Shown: positions 49,630 through 59,598, counted from the stretch's first letter. The stretch is DNA of 64,000 nucleotides from an uncultured Oscillospiraceae bacterium (GCA_934589065.1 CAKTNN010000005.1:12831-76830), one strand, 5' to 3'. Notes: generated from the letters alone by a model not told the origin. Numbers and translations: made by a program.

Positions 49630-52341
49630 ATGAGATTGCCTGATATGCAGAAACGAAAATGGAATTTTACGGCACTGGCCTTCCTCTTCCCCTTTGTGGG
49701 AATGCTGATGGTTATGCTGATTAGTGGATACAAGCCCTTCGGAAACTATTCCATGCTCTATTCCGATATGTACCACCAGTACTATCCCTTCTTTGTGGCC
49801 TATCGCAGAAGCCTGCGCGCGGGGCAATCCCTGCTGTACAACTGGAGCATCGGCATGGGTCTGGACTACCTGGGCCTCATCTCCTATTATTTGGCAAGCC
49901 CGTTGAACCTTTTCAGCGTGTTGGTTCCGGAAAAATGGCTTTTGAGCTATTTTTCCCTGCTGGTACCCATAAAGCTGGGGCTTGCAGGACTGTTTTTTGC
50001 TGTCTTTCTAAAGAAGCTCTATGGCAAGAATGACTTTTCTATTACGGTTTTCGGCGGCCTTTATGCGCTGTGCGCCTGGGTGCTGGGCTTCCAATGGAAC
50101 GTGATGTGGCTGGATACCTTCGCGCTGCTCCCCCTGGTGATTCTGGGAGAAATTGCGCTGCTGCGGGAAAAACGGTTTTTCCTGTATACCGTCAGCCTGT
50201 TTCTTGCGGTGTTTGCCAACTACTATATCGGATTTTTTGTCTGCATCTTTGTGGCGCTGGTATTTGTGTGCTACGAAATTTGCCGTTTCCCCGGCTGGAA
50301 GCGGCTGTGGCTGGACTTTGCCCGTATTGCCATCTTTTCTGCCCTGGCTCTGGGCATGACGGCGATTCTGGAGCTGCCCACGCTGGCGGCGCTGCAAACT
50401 ACCCAGTCCAGCGTCAATGCCTTTCCCAAGGGCTTCCGGCTGAATATTGCCACGAAAAACACGGCTTTGGGCCTTTTGGATGCCATGCGTCAGGTGGCGG
50501 GCAATCTGGGCGGCGCGCTGGAGCCGAACTTTAAGGAGGGCCTGCCAAATATCTACTGCGGCGTCCTCACGGTGATGCTGGCCTGGCTGTTCCTGATGGC
50601 AAAGGAAGTCAAGCTGCGGGACAAGCTTTGCAGTGTGCTGCTGCTGCTGTTTTTTACCCTGAGCTTTATTATCCGGCAGCTGGACTATATCTGGCACGGC
50701 TTCCATTTCCCCAATATGATTCCCTACCGTTTCAGCTTCCTCTTTAGCTTCGTGCTGCTCTATATGGCTTATCGGGGGTGGCTCCTTAGGCGGCGGTTCA
50801 GCATAGCCCGGATTTTGGCCTCTGCTATTTTGACGGCGGGAGTATTCTGCTGCTCCAAGGACTTACTCACAAGCCAGAGCATGGAAATCTTCGGCGGGGA
50901 ATTGCAGATCCCGGTATTTATATTGTATAATCTGGGCTTCCTGATTGCCTATACTGCGGCGCTGATTTATGGAAAACTGCGTGTGCCGGTGCCGGAAAAT
51001 GCAACCCCGGAGGAGTTGGGGGAGATTCGCTATCAGCTGAGCTGCTACCGGGTGCATTCCCGGTGGGCGGTGCTGGGAGTCATTGCGGTAGAGCTGGCGG
51101 CGAATCTGCTGGCCTTTGGCCTCTACTTCCCGGGAACCAGTGTGCGGGATTACCCCAAGGGCACGGAAAGCGCAGCATCCATGTTCCGGTATCTGAAGGA
51201 GCGGGAGAAGGAGCCCTTCTACCGGACGGAAACCACCCATTCCCAAACCCTCAATGATGATGCGCTCAATGGCTACAATGGCATTTCAGCCTTTACGAGC
51301 TCTGCCAACGTAAAGGTGACGGAGTTTATGAAGGCCCTGGGCTACGGAGCGAAGAACACCTACAACCGTTATTGCTTTGAAGAAAGTTCTCCGGTTGCCA
51401 ACCTGTTTCTGGACCTGAAATACATGATCGAGCGGGACGGTCGGGACAGAACCAGTTCTGTTTTTTCGGAGGTGCACCACTATGAACAGGTGTATCTGCT
51501 GGAAAATACGGCCTATCTTCCCCTGGGCTTTTTGGCGGAGGAGGGGCTGGCCCAGGTGGATTTCTCCGCAGGGGACAATGCCTTCTATTTCCAGAATGCG
51601 CTGTTTTCCGCTGCCACGGGGCTGGATGCCAATGTTTGGACGCCTATCGTAGGCTCTAATATGACCGTGCTTGGCAACGGGACTCAGGTGGAGGAGAGCC
51701 AGGTCCAGGGCAGGGTATCCTATGGCGAGTGCGAAAGCAATGCCTATGTATCCTATTTCTTTACCGCAGACCGGGAGGGCTTTGCCTGCGTCCATTTGGA
51801 TTTGCCGAAACGGAACGATTTTGTGGTTGCGGTGAACGGGGTAGACCTGTACCGGGAAACCATCAGTCTGCCCCAGATGCTGGCGGTCAGCGATTTGAAT
51901 CCCGGCGATACGGTGGAGGTGCGGGTGCTCTGCAAGAAGGATGAAACCGGATCTATGACGGTAACGGCGGCACTGATGAATAACGATCTCTTCCGCTGGG
52001 GCTACAGCATTCTCAATGCCTCCACCCTGAAAATCACCTCCTTCCGCCAGACAAAGCTTACGGGGACGATCCGCTGCGACCGGGACGGCCTGATGTATAC
52101 CTCCGTTCCACAGAACGGAAACTGGAACCTGTATGTGGACGGTGTGGAGACGGAGCCGGTGCTGGTTGGCGACTGCATGATTGCGGCGAACCTGACCCAG
52201 GGGGAGCATACCATCGAGCTGCGGTACCGGAATGGGGCCTTTATGCTGGGCAGCGCCGTTACGCTGCTATGCGGCGGCACCTTTGGCGTGTTCAGCTACC
52301 TTGCCTATCAGCCGGAACTGAAAAAGAAAAAAGAACAATAA
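49630..52341 (+). CDS. YfhO family membrane protein (GT-C-like)
   Basis: A 903-residue polytopic protein. The first 480 residues hold about 12 helices with family landmarks SGYKPFGNYSMLYSDMYHQYYPFF (near 31-54), NWSIGMGLDYLGLISYYLASPLN, NVMWLDTFALLPLVILG, ANYYIGFFVCIF and NMIPYRFSFLFSFVLLYMAYRG. The C-terminal 400 residues are a beta-rich extracellular part (YNGISAFTSSANVKVTEFM, NGNWNLYVDG) with a final helix. In Bacillus YfhO is tied to lipoteichoic acid glycosylation. Listed start: ATG after AGGAGG. It stands alone before a bidirectional terminator. Confidence 0.9.
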   Translation: MRLPDMQKRKWNFTALAFLFPFVGMLMVMLISGYKPFGNYSMLYSDMYHQYYPFFVAYRRSLRAGQSLLYNWSIGMGLDYLGLISYYLASPLNLFSVLVPEKWLLSYFSLLVPIKLGLAGLFFAVFLKKLYGKNDFSITVFGGLYALCAWVLGFQWNVMWLDTFALLPLVILGEIALLREKRFFLYTVSLFLAVFANYYIGFFVCIFVALVFVCYEICRFPGWKRLWLDFARIAIFSALALGMTAILELPTLAALQTTQSSVNAFPKGFRLNIATKNTALGLLDAMRQVAGNLGGALEPNFKEGLPNIYCGVLTVMLAWLFLMAKEVKLRDKLCSVLLLLFFTLSFIIRQLDYIWHGFHFPNMIPYRFSFLFSFVLLYMAYRGWLLRRRFSIARILASAILTAGVFCCSKDLLTSQSMEIFGGELQIPVFILYNLGFLIAYTAALIYGKLRVPVPENATPEELGEIRYQLSCYRVHSRWAVLGVIAVELAANLLAFGLYFPGTSVRDYPKGTESAASMFRYLKEREKEPFYRTETTHSQTLNDDALNGYNGISAFTSSANVKVTEFMKALGYGAKNTYNRYCFEESSPVANLFLDLKYMIERDGRDRTSSVFSEVHHYEQVYLLENTAYLPLGFLAEEGLAQVDFSAGDNAFYFQNALFSAATGLDANVWTPIVGSNMTVLGNGTQVEESQVQGRVSYGECESNAYVSYFFTADREGFACVHLDLPKRNDFVVAVNGVDLYRETISLPQMLAVSDLNPGDTVEVRVLCKKDETGSMTVTAALMNNDLFRWGYSILNASTLKITSFRQTKLTGTIRCDRDGLMYTSVPQNGNWNLYVDGVETEPVLVGDCMIAANLTQGEHTIELRYRNGAFMLGSAVTLLCGGTFGVFSYLAYQPELKKKKEQ

Positions 52342-52345
52342 TAAA

Positions 52346-52377
52346 CCGGGGCGCTCCCAACAATCGGAGCGCCCCGG
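52346..52377. terminator. Bidirectional terminator between yfhO-like gene and mnmA
   Basis: CCGGGGCGCTCC pairs with GGAGCGCCCCGG, 8-nt loop, then CATTTTT on the plus strand. Confidence 0.87.
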
Positions 52378-52382
52378 CATTT

Positions 52383-53465
52383 TTATGGAATTGCTTCCTG
52401 GATGGTTCCACCTCCCAGAACCATCTCACCCTGATAAAGCACAACTGCCTGACCGGGGGTGATGGCCCGCATGGGGTCGGTGAATTCCACCCGGGCAAAA
52501 CCGTTTTCTTCGGGATAAACGGTGGCGGCCTGTTCAAATTGGCTGTGGCGGATTTTTGCGGTGACGGTCATGGGCTCCGTCAGCGTGTCAAAGGGGAACC
52601 AGTTCCAGTCGTTGGCCCGAAGCCCACGGGAAAACAGGGCACTGTTGGGCCCAACGGTAACGGTGTTGGCTGCCATATCCTTGCCGCACACATACACGGG
52701 GCTGCCCATGGCAAGACCCAACCCCTTGCGCTGCCCGATGGTATAGCGCACGGCGCCCTGGTGGTGCCCCACAACATGACCCTCCGGATCCAGGTAATCC
52801 CCTTGGGGATATGTTTTCCCGGTAAACCGTTCCATAAAGGCCATATAGTCTCCGTCGGGTACAAAACAGATATCCTGGCTGTCGTGCTTTTTGGCGGTGA
52901 CGAAGCCGTGCTCTGCCGCGATGGCCCGCACCTCCGGCTTGGTCAGCTCTCCCAGGGGGAACAGAGAGTGGGCCAGCATATCCTGGGTCAGGGGATAGAG
53001 AAAATAGGTTTGATCCTTTGCCGGATCTTTCGCTTTATACAATAAATAGCGGCCTGTTTCGGGATCCTGCCGGATCTGGGCATAGTGTCCCGTGACCACG
53101 TGGCTGCAGCCCAGCTCTTGAGCCCGCCGCAGCATGGTTCCGAATTTCAGGTAGCGATTGCAGTCGATGCAGGGGCTGGGGGTGAGCCCGGATTCGTAGC
53201 AGCGGACGAATTTCTCCATAACACAGCTGCGGAAATCATCCTGAAAATTAAAGGTATAGTGGGGGATGCCCATACGCCGGGCAACGCTGCGGGCATCCTC
53301 TACGTCGTCCAGGGAGCAGCAGGTGCTCTCCTGCTCATCACCCAACACGTCGTTGCTGAACAGCCGCATGGTGGCGCCGATGCATTCGTAACCGGCCTGT
53401 TGCGTTAAAAAGGCGGCGACGGAGCTGTCAACGCCGCCGCTCATGCCGATAAGTGCTTTCTTCAT
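52383..53465 (-). CDS. mnmA: tRNA-specific 2-thiouridylase
   Basis: Thiolates U34 of tRNA-Lys, -Glu and -Gln. The 360 residues start KKALIGMSGGVDSSVAAFL (PP-loop SGGVDSS), then ACC-type EQESTCCSLDDVEDARSVARRMGIPHY, NPC-like PSPCIDCNRYLKFG with the catalytic Cys, GHYAQI, DQTYFLYPL, and KHDSQDICFVPDGDY with the second catalytic Cys, followed by the central and C-terminal beta domains. The start at 53465 has AGGAGA; the frame extends upstream without a start signal. Monocistronic with a clear promoter; it depends on a cysteine desulfurase for sulfur. Confidence 0.96.
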   Translation of the reverse strand: MKKALIGMSGGVDSSVAAFLTQQAGYECIGATMRLFSNDVLGDEQESTCCSLDDVEDARSVARRMGIPHYTFNFQDDFRSCVMEKFVRCYESGLTPSPCIDCNRYLKFGTMLRRAQELGCSHVVTGHYAQIRQDPETGRYLLYKAKDPAKDQTYFLYPLTQDMLAHSLFPLGELTKPEVRAIAAEHGFVTAKKHDSQDICFVPDGDYMAFMERFTGKTYPQGDYLDPEGHVVGHHQGAVRYTIGQRKGLGLAMGSPVYVCGKDMAANTVTVGPNSALFSRGLRANDWNWFPFDTLTEPMTVTAKIRHSQFEQAATVYPEENGFARVEFTDPMRAITPGQAVVLYQGEMVLGGGTIQEAIP

Positions 53466-53511
53466 AAAAGTTCTCCTGATTGCGTGCTGGGGCAAAGCTG
53501 CCCTACGTTGG

Positions 53512-53540
53512 AGTATAGCAATCCCGGTAACAAAAGTCAA
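53512..53540 (-). promoter_or_regulatory. Promoter of mnmA
   Basis: Minus strand TTGACT, 17 bp, TATACT. Its -35 overlaps a GTAACAAAA motif that occurs three times in this AT-rich gap. Confidence 0.85.
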
Positions 53541-53645
53541 GGAAACACGTTTGGTAACAAAAAATGTCATTTCACTCGAAAAAGAATATTTTTTGTTCCT
53601 TGCGGAGGCTGTGAACGGGATCTAAAGAAAATATTAAGAATTAAA

Positions 53646-53683
53646 GGAACAAAAGAGTAACAAAAGTGTAATTATTTTGAAAT
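53646..53683 (+). promoter_or_regulatory. WalR-like tandem sites upstream of the lysozyme-like gene
   Basis: GGAACA-N5-GTAACA at 53646-53662 (on the minus strand TGTTAC-N5-TGTTCC) and TGTAAT-N5-TGAAAT at 53667-53683. Each fits the TGTWAH-N5-TGTWAH box of the cell-wall response regulator WalR with one mismatch. They end 7 bp before the -35 box. Confidence 0.45.
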
Positions 53684-53689
53684 TAGGGG

Positions 53690-53718
53690 TTGCAATTTGT
53701 AATCGGCTCTGTTATAAT
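53690..53718 (+). promoter_or_regulatory. Promoter of the lysozyme-like/SH3 protein gene
   Basis: TTGCAA, 17 bp, TATAAT with an extended TG. Confidence 0.88.
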
Positions 53719-53753
53719 ACGGATACGATTAGTGACAGAGGAGGGAGTATCCC

Positions 53754-55745
53754 ATGAGAAATAGAGTTTTGTGCCTGCTTTTAGCGTTGGTGCTGGTTGT
53801 GGCGATGCTTCCAGCCACAGCAGTTACGGCCTTTGCGGCATCGGAAATGGTGTCCAGCGATGATCTTATAAACTGCATTAAGGAATACGAGGGGTTCCGC
53901 TCCCAGGCGTATTTAAGCGGCGGCGTATGGAGCATCGGCTACGGTACTTCTGCAAAGCCCGGCGATACGGTAACGGAGCAGGAAGCCGAGCAGGCGCTTC
54001 GGGCCCACTTACATAGCCTGGAGGCAACGGTAAATCGCTTCGCGGATAAGTACAACCTGAAGCTTACCCAGAATCAGTTCGATGCACTGACCTGCTTTTC
54101 TTATAACTGCGGTGTGGCTTGGATGAACCAAAGCGGTCGGTTCCGGGATGCGGTTGTGAACGGCGCATCCGAGGCGGAATTCCTGTTTGCCATCAGCCTG
54201 TGGGCCAACAATGGCACTGTGCCGGATCCCGGCCTGCTGAAACGGCGGCTGGCAGAAGCGGATATGTATCTGAACGGTGTGTATCTGCAAAAGAGTGATA
54301 TCTATACATACACGATTTTTGACGCCAATGGCGGCACGCCCGGCTCCTCCGGAGAGGATAAGATGCAGGGCTATCGGAAAAACGGTCAGACCGCCATCCT
54401 TGTGAAGGACCCCAGCCTTGCAGGCTACACCTTCGCCGGATGGTTCACCCAGAAGGACGGCGGAACCCAGGTAACACAGCTTGGCAGCGCCACAGCAGGT
54501 ACGCGGCTGTATGCCCACTATAAATCCAATGGGGCATCTAGTTGGGATACTCCGGACGATGTGTCCGGCAGCGATGGAAACACCACTGTGCTTTCTACCG
54601 GCAGAGTAAAGTGTTCTACCTACGTCAATGTGCGTAAGGGCGCGGGCACTGGGAACGCGATTGTCTCCAAGGTTGCCAACGGATCCAAGGTCGAGATCCT
54701 GCAGACCACCATGGTGGGCTCTTACAAATGGGGCCGCATCAGCAGCGGCTGGATCTGCATGGAATATGTGGAGCTGGACAACAGCAGCTCCTCCGGAAGT
54801 TCGGATTCCGGGTCTTCCAATAGCGGAAGCTACAAAGACGGAACCGTTACCGCCTACAATGTAAATGTCCGTTCCGGCCCCGGCACACAGTACGGTGTGG
54901 TATCCAGGGTGACCAACGGACAGTCGGTTAAGGTTTATGAGCAGCAAACCTCCGGAAGCCTGACCTGGGGCCGCATCGGCACGAACCAGTGGGTCTGCAT
55001 GGCCTATGTTCGTCTGGATTCTTCCACGAACAGCAGTTCCGGAAGCACCAGTCAGACTACCGTAACCGGTAAAGTGAATGCGGTGAACCTGAACGTCCGT
55101 TCCGGCCCGGGAACCAACTACGCAAGAGTGGGTTCTTACGGAAAGGACTACAAGCTTACGATTTACGAGCAGACCACCACGGCAGGAACCAAATGGGGCC
55201 GCGTTGCCAATGACCGGTGGGTTTGCATGGACTACGTTACACTGGATTCCGGGAGCTCCTCCACAGAGAGCGGCTCCGGCAGTTCTTCCAGTACCGATTC
55301 CTCCGGAAGCGGTCAGACCGCGAAGGTTACAGGGGCGGCACAGTTGAACGTTCGCTCCGGGCCGGGAACCAACTACACCAGAGTGAAGTTCCTGAATCGG
55401 GGAACGGCAATTACGATTTACGAAACCAGAACGGAAAACGGAACCAAGTGGGGCCGTATCGGGACGGATCAGTGGGTCTGCATGACTTACGTGACGATGG
55501 ACAGCAGCTCTTCTTCCGGCAGTTCGGATCAGGGCCTCACCGGAACCGGCACGGTGATCAGCAAGACCAGCCTGAATGTTCGCTCCGGAGCAGGTACCAG
55601 CAATAGCCTGGTGGGCCGCCTGGCCCCCGGCACAAAGGTCGATATTCTGGAGCAGACCAAGGTAAACGGAACCTGGTGGGGAAGAACCAGCCAGGGCTGG
55701 GTGTGCATGGATTACATCAATATGGGCACATCTACATGGGTATAA
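53754..55745 (+). CDS. Secreted lysozyme-like (GH24) protein with five SH3 modules
   Basis: A 663-residue exported protein. The signal peptide ends near AFA at 28. Residues 32-175 resemble phage-type lysozyme (GH24): the catalytic Glu46 in EYEGFRSQAYL and the TQNQFDALTCFSYNCG block are kept. The Asp of the triad is Ser55 (YLSGG for YLDxxG) and the Thr before IGYG is Ser60 (WSIGYG), so activity is doubtful. An InlB-like repeat (Flg_new; GYTFAGWFTQKDGG, about 180-260) follows, then five SH3b modules with W-G-R-I/V at about 323, 403, 479, 563 and 640, separated by Ser/Gly linkers. Likely a wall-binding hydrolase or scaffold; WalR-like sites lie upstream. Confidence 0.85.
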   Translation: MRNRVLCLLLALVLVVAMLPATAVTAFAASEMVSSDDLINCIKEYEGFRSQAYLSGGVWSIGYGTSAKPGDTVTEQEAEQALRAHLHSLEATVNRFADKYNLKLTQNQFDALTCFSYNCGVAWMNQSGRFRDAVVNGASEAEFLFAISLWANNGTVPDPGLLKRRLAEADMYLNGVYLQKSDIYTYTIFDANGGTPGSSGEDKMQGYRKNGQTAILVKDPSLAGYTFAGWFTQKDGGTQVTQLGSATAGTRLYAHYKSNGASSWDTPDDVSGSDGNTTVLSTGRVKCSTYVNVRKGAGTGNAIVSKVANGSKVEILQTTMVGSYKWGRISSGWICMEYVELDNSSSSGSSDSGSSNSGSYKDGTVTAYNVNVRSGPGTQYGVVSRVTNGQSVKVYEQQTSGSLTWGRIGTNQWVCMAYVRLDSSTNSSSGSTSQTTVTGKVNAVNLNVRSGPGTNYARVGSYGKDYKLTIYEQTTTAGTKWGRVANDRWVCMDYVTLDSGSSSTESGSGSSSSTDSSGSGQTAKVTGAAQLNVRSGPGTNYTRVKFLNRGTAITIYETRTENGTKWGRIGTDQWVCMTYVTMDSSSSSGSSDQGLTGTGTVISKTSLNVRSGAGTSNSLVGRLAPGTKVDILEQTKVNGTWWGRTSQGWVCMDYINMGTSTWV

Positions 55746-55802
55746 TGGAAATTTTGGAATAAATGGATATAAATGGATAATTTGGATTGGAGGAAACAAA
55801 CC

Positions 55803-58800
55803 ATGAAAAGAAGTTTTGTACGAATCATGTCGGGACTTCTGGCGGCGGCGATGATTTTCGCTATGCCGTTGGCAGCCAAGGCAGATGATGGCGTCATGGC
55901 GCTGGAAGCAGCTCCTGCGGGTGCCACCACCGTCAACATTGAGGGTATCTCCGTAAAGCTGCGCTGCAACCACACCATCGGTGCAGCCGACTCTTCTATG
56001 GAGAAGACCAGCTACAGCAAGACTGCTACCTGCACCGAAGGCGGTTACCAGGAGTATAAGTGCAAGTACTGCGGTCAGCTGGACTACACCTACACCCCCT
56101 TCACGGGCCACGATTACAGCGTAACAAAGACTTACGCTGAAAGCGGTGAAGGAAGCGGCGACTACTACCTGGCCTGCAGCCACTCCGGATGCAATGCAGA
56201 GTATCTGGTAACTGCCTATGATGGCACAGTGATGCACAGCCACGTGGCCGGCAACACGTCCATCCCGGATCAGGACGGCCTGCAGAAGGATACTCATACG
56301 CCCAATCACGGCGTGAACGGCTATGGCTATACCGTTGTTACCTGCACCAGAACGGGCAACGATGGCAAGGGCTGCACCTACGTTCAGTATACGGGCTATG
56401 TCCCTCCCACCGTGCACGAGTATGGCGATTGGAAGTGGGAAACGCGGGCAACCGAGAATTCCTATGGCATTGCCTACCGGGAGTGCAAAACCTCCGGCTG
56501 CACCGCCAAGGAACGGATTATGACATACGCCCTCTCCGTGACTGCGAAGGTGGGCCGCGTTAAGAATGACGGCATTTTCGCCTACAATAAGGCCTACCAG
56601 GGCGATGCCATCCTGTATGTGGCGAGGGGAACCAGATTCACCGTTGCCAACGAAATTACCGACGGTCGCTATCATGCAACGACCCTGACCGCTCCGAATG
56701 GCTCCACCAAGACCGGTGACTTTTACATCGATGCAAAGGACGTTGATGTCATCCGTCCGGATAACACCGACACCGTGAAGACCGGCAACCCCAATGTGCA
56801 GATGTACATTCAGGTGAAAACGGATGCAACGGTAGATGTCTATTCCGGTACGAATACAACCAGCGCACCCATTGAAACCATCCCTGGCGGCACTGTAAAG
56901 TATGTCTATTTGGTAGACGATTCCCAGTATAAACAAAAGTGGGGCCGCATCAGTGCCACGGAGAATAAGTGGATTCAGCTGAGCGGAAACGGGAAGGATC
57001 AGAAGTTCCTGTACGCGCTGGATGCCTTCGGCTTTGGCGGCCCTGTGGACGCTTTGGAGAACGTTACGCTGGGTAAGAAGCTGGATACCGGTACGGTTAC
57101 CGCTGCCAGCCTGCCTGTTTACAACTCCATGAGCACCAGTGCCGCAACTGTCGGCACGGTTAAGAAGGACGCCAAGATCGATTTCTACTACCGCGTGGTC
57201 AACGGCGTGCAGGAGAGCCCCTTTGTTGTGAAGGATGGCATCGCCTGGGGCTACATTGCCTTCAATGCCAGCACCAATAACAAGGACCTGCACCTGAGCA
57301 CCTCCGGTTACATTAACCTGGCGGAAATCAAGCTGGCCTCTACGACCAACCCCACGCCCAAGCCCACCACCCCCACAACCACCGGCGGTGTGGTTGCAAC
57401 GGGCACGGTTACCAGTGCAATTAACCTGAATGTTCGTAAGAATCCCGAAGTCAGTGTCCTGAATCTGATGGGCTCTCTGCCCACCGGCACCAAGCTGGAG
57501 TTCTACGAAGTGCAGAACGGCTGGGGCCGCATCAAGTACAATGGCAACGATGGCTGGGTCTGCATGACCTACGTCAAGCTGAATGCTTCCAGCAGCACCG
57601 GCTCCGGCAGCACGGTGGTTGCCGATAACGGCACGATTGCCAATTGCTCCAGCGGCGTGAATATCCGCGATGTGAAGGATGCTCATGGCCTGCTCCTGGG
57701 TACGATTCCTGTGAATTCCCGCGTAGCCATCACCAAACTGGAAGACGGCTGGGGCTACGTAAACGGCAGAGGCTGGGTGTTTATGCAGTATGTCCGCCTG
57801 GATGCCGGTGCGGAAGAAGCCATTCGGAATCCCAAGAAGAACGACACTACCACCAAGGATGATACTGCCAGCGGCGCTATCAAGACCTACACCACCGTAA
57901 AGGCACTGGGCAAGGTCAAGGGCGATGTGGGCGTATTTGCCAAGGCTGTTGAAAATCAGGATCAGAAGCTGCTGACCCTGGTAAGCGGCAATACCTTTGT
58001 CATCACTGATCGCACCATTGTCAATAACGTAACCTGGTACAAGACCACCATCGGCTCCATTACTGGCTGGGTTAAGAGCACCGGCACCGATGGAAAAAAT
58101 GCCGTAGACCTGCCCGCTCTGTCCGGTAAGGTCAGCGCAGGTACTCTGAATGTTTATGCAAGTGCAAGCCTGGATAGCGCGGTTTCTACCACTCTCATCC
58201 AGAATGTAGCCGTTACCATTGAAGAGAATTCCCAGACCACCGATGGTGTGTACGTTTGGGGTAAGCTGAAGGGCTACAATGGTTACGTCCAGATGAACAA
58301 CCTGACTCTGGATGTGCCCGCTTCCAACGTAATTACCGGCTCCAGCGTTGGCACCAAGAATATTACCGGTGTGACCAATGCTGACAATGTGCCTGTTTAC
58401 TCCGTTGCAAATGATACCAGCAAGGTAATCATGAAGCTGTCCAAGAACCGTATGCTGAGCATCAGCGCCTGGTATAATGACAACGGCGTGGTAAGAGGCA
58501 AGTTCACCGACGGCGACCTCACCGGCTGGATTGATATGCGCTACCTTGACCAGGATGCTCTTACCGCTAAGGTCACTGTGGATGTGGTCAACTTCTATTA
58601 CAATACTGCAGCCGGTCAGCCTGGTTCTGTTATTTCCAATCTGAACCTGCGCCAGGGTGCTTCTACTACGGTTATCGAGCGTCTCCTGAAGGACGGCGTG
58701 GCCTGGGGCCGTATTTCCGCCCGGGATAAGGACGGCTTGCCTAACTACTACTGGATCAACCTTGCCGGTACCGATCTGGGCAGCTACTCCCTGACCCCTG

Positions 58801-59570
58801 GTGAGGCTAAGACCGATAACAGCAATAATAACAACAATAGCACCAGCGGCAGCACTACCGGTTCCAATACCGCAAGCACCGCAGTCAAGGGCGTTATCTG
58901 CAATACGGAAGAAGTGAACGTCCGTACCGGTGCAGGCGTTTCCAATGCACTGGCTACTACCCTGAAGAAGGGCACTCCCGTTACCGTTTACGAGCAGAAG
59001 ACCGTGGACAGTGCCCTGTGGGGCCGCATCGATCAGGGCTGGGTCGCTTTGAGCTATGTGGATCTCAGCGCTAAGAGCAATACCACTACCTCCACCGTTA
59101 CCGGCGGCACCCTGTCCGGCAATACCATTCTTACCTCCGTTCCCTCCGGCGCAATCGCCGTTGGCTTTGTCAATACCGATAGCCTGAAGGTTCGTGCAGG
59201 CACCGGCTTCGGCTATGCCGTGCAGACGACCCTGCCCAAGTACACCAATGTGGTGGTTTACGAGCAAGTTCTGACTGACGGTGTTCTGTGGGTTCGCTGT
59301 GATCAGGGCTGGATGGTCGGTACTTACCTGACCTACACCGGCCTGAGCGTCACCGGTTCCGGCACTGCCGGCACTGTGGCTCGCTGCTTCTACACTGCCC
59401 GCGTCCGTGCGAACCCCGGCGTCAACAGCGCCCTGGTTGGCTATGTGATGGTCAACTCCCGCCTGGAGATTTACGAGCAGCAGTCCTATAGCAACGAGAT
59501 GTGGGGCCGTACCAGCATCGGCTGGATCAACATGAACTACGTGCTCACCGGCGATATCCCCACTGCTTAA
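55803..59570 (+). CDS. Large secreted protein with Cys-rich modules and about eleven SH3-like domains
   Basis: A 1255-residue exported protein. The signal peptide (RSFVRIMSGLLAAAMIFAMPLAAKA) is followed by three Cys-rich modules up to residue 245 (TCTEGGYQEYKCKYCG type, then CSHSGC and CKTSGC). About eleven SH3-like domains with a W-G or W-x core lie near 378, 480, 571, 648, 744, 817, 898, 966, 1072, 1161 and 1232; several share GWVCMTYV-type strands with the preceding gene. No catalytic domain is seen. Thr/Pro and Asn/Ser/Thr-rich linkers separate some domains. GGAGG stands before the ATG. It is 57 bp after the lysozyme-like gene and may be co-transcribed; it looks like a cell-wall adhesin or scaffold. 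Confidence 0.8.
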   Translation: MKRSFVRIMSGLLAAAMIFAMPLAAKADDGVMALEAAPAGATTVNIEGISVKLRCNHTIGAADSSMEKTSYSKTATCTEGGYQEYKCKYCGQLDYTYTPFTGHDYSVTKTYAESGEGSGDYYLACSHSGCNAEYLVTAYDGTVMHSHVAGNTSIPDQDGLQKDTHTPNHGVNGYGYTVVTCTRTGNDGKGCTYVQYTGYVPPTVHEYGDWKWETRATENSYGIAYRECKTSGCTAKERIMTYALSVTAKVGRVKNDGIFAYNKAYQGDAILYVARGTRFTVANEITDGRYHATTLTAPNGSTKTGDFYIDAKDVDVIRPDNTDTVKTGNPNVQMYIQVKTDATVDVYSGTNTTSAPIETIPGGTVKYVYLVDDSQYKQKWGRISATENKWIQLSGNGKDQKFLYALDAFGFGGPVDALENVTLGKKLDTGTVTAASLPVYNSMSTSAATVGTVKKDAKIDFYYRVVNGVQESPFVVKDGIAWGYIAFNASTNNKDLHLSTSGYINLAEIKLASTTNPTPKPTTPTTTGGVVATGTVTSAINLNVRKNPEVSVLNLMGSLPTGTKLEFYEVQNGWGRIKYNGNDGWVCMTYVKLNASSSTGSGSTVVADNGTIANCSSGVNIRDVKDAHGLLLGTIPVNSRVAITKLEDGWGYVNGRGWVFMQYVRLDAGAEEAIRNPKKNDTTTKDDTASGAIKTYTTVKALGKVKGDVGVFAKAVENQDQKLLTLVSGNTFVITDRTIVNNVTWYKTTIGSITGWVKSTGTDGKNAVDLPALSGKVSAGTLNVYASASLDSAVSTTLIQNVAVTIEENSQTTDGVYVWGKLKGYNGYVQMNNLTLDVPASNVITGSSVGTKNITGVTNADNVPVYSVANDTSKVIMKLSKNRMLSISAWYNDNGVVRGKFTDGDLTGWIDMRYLDQDALTAKVTVDVVNFYYNTAAGQPGSVISNLNLRQGASTTVIERLLKDGVAWGRISARDKDGLPNYYWINLAGTDLGSYSLTPGEAKTDNSNNNNNSTSGSTTGSNTASTAVKGVICNTEEVNVRTGAGVSNALATTLKKGTPVTVYEQKTVDSALWGRIDQGWVALSYVDLSAKSNTTTSTVTGGTLSGNTILTSVPSGAIAVGFVNTDSLKVRAGTGFGYAVQTTLPKYTNVVVYEQVLTDGVLWVRCDQGWMVGTYLTYTGLSVTGSGTAGTVARCFYTARVRANPGVNSALVGYVMVNSRLEIYEQQSYSNEMWGRTSIGWINMNYVLTGDIPTA

Positions 59571-59598
59571 TTTACCAATCCATTCCAATCCATTTATA

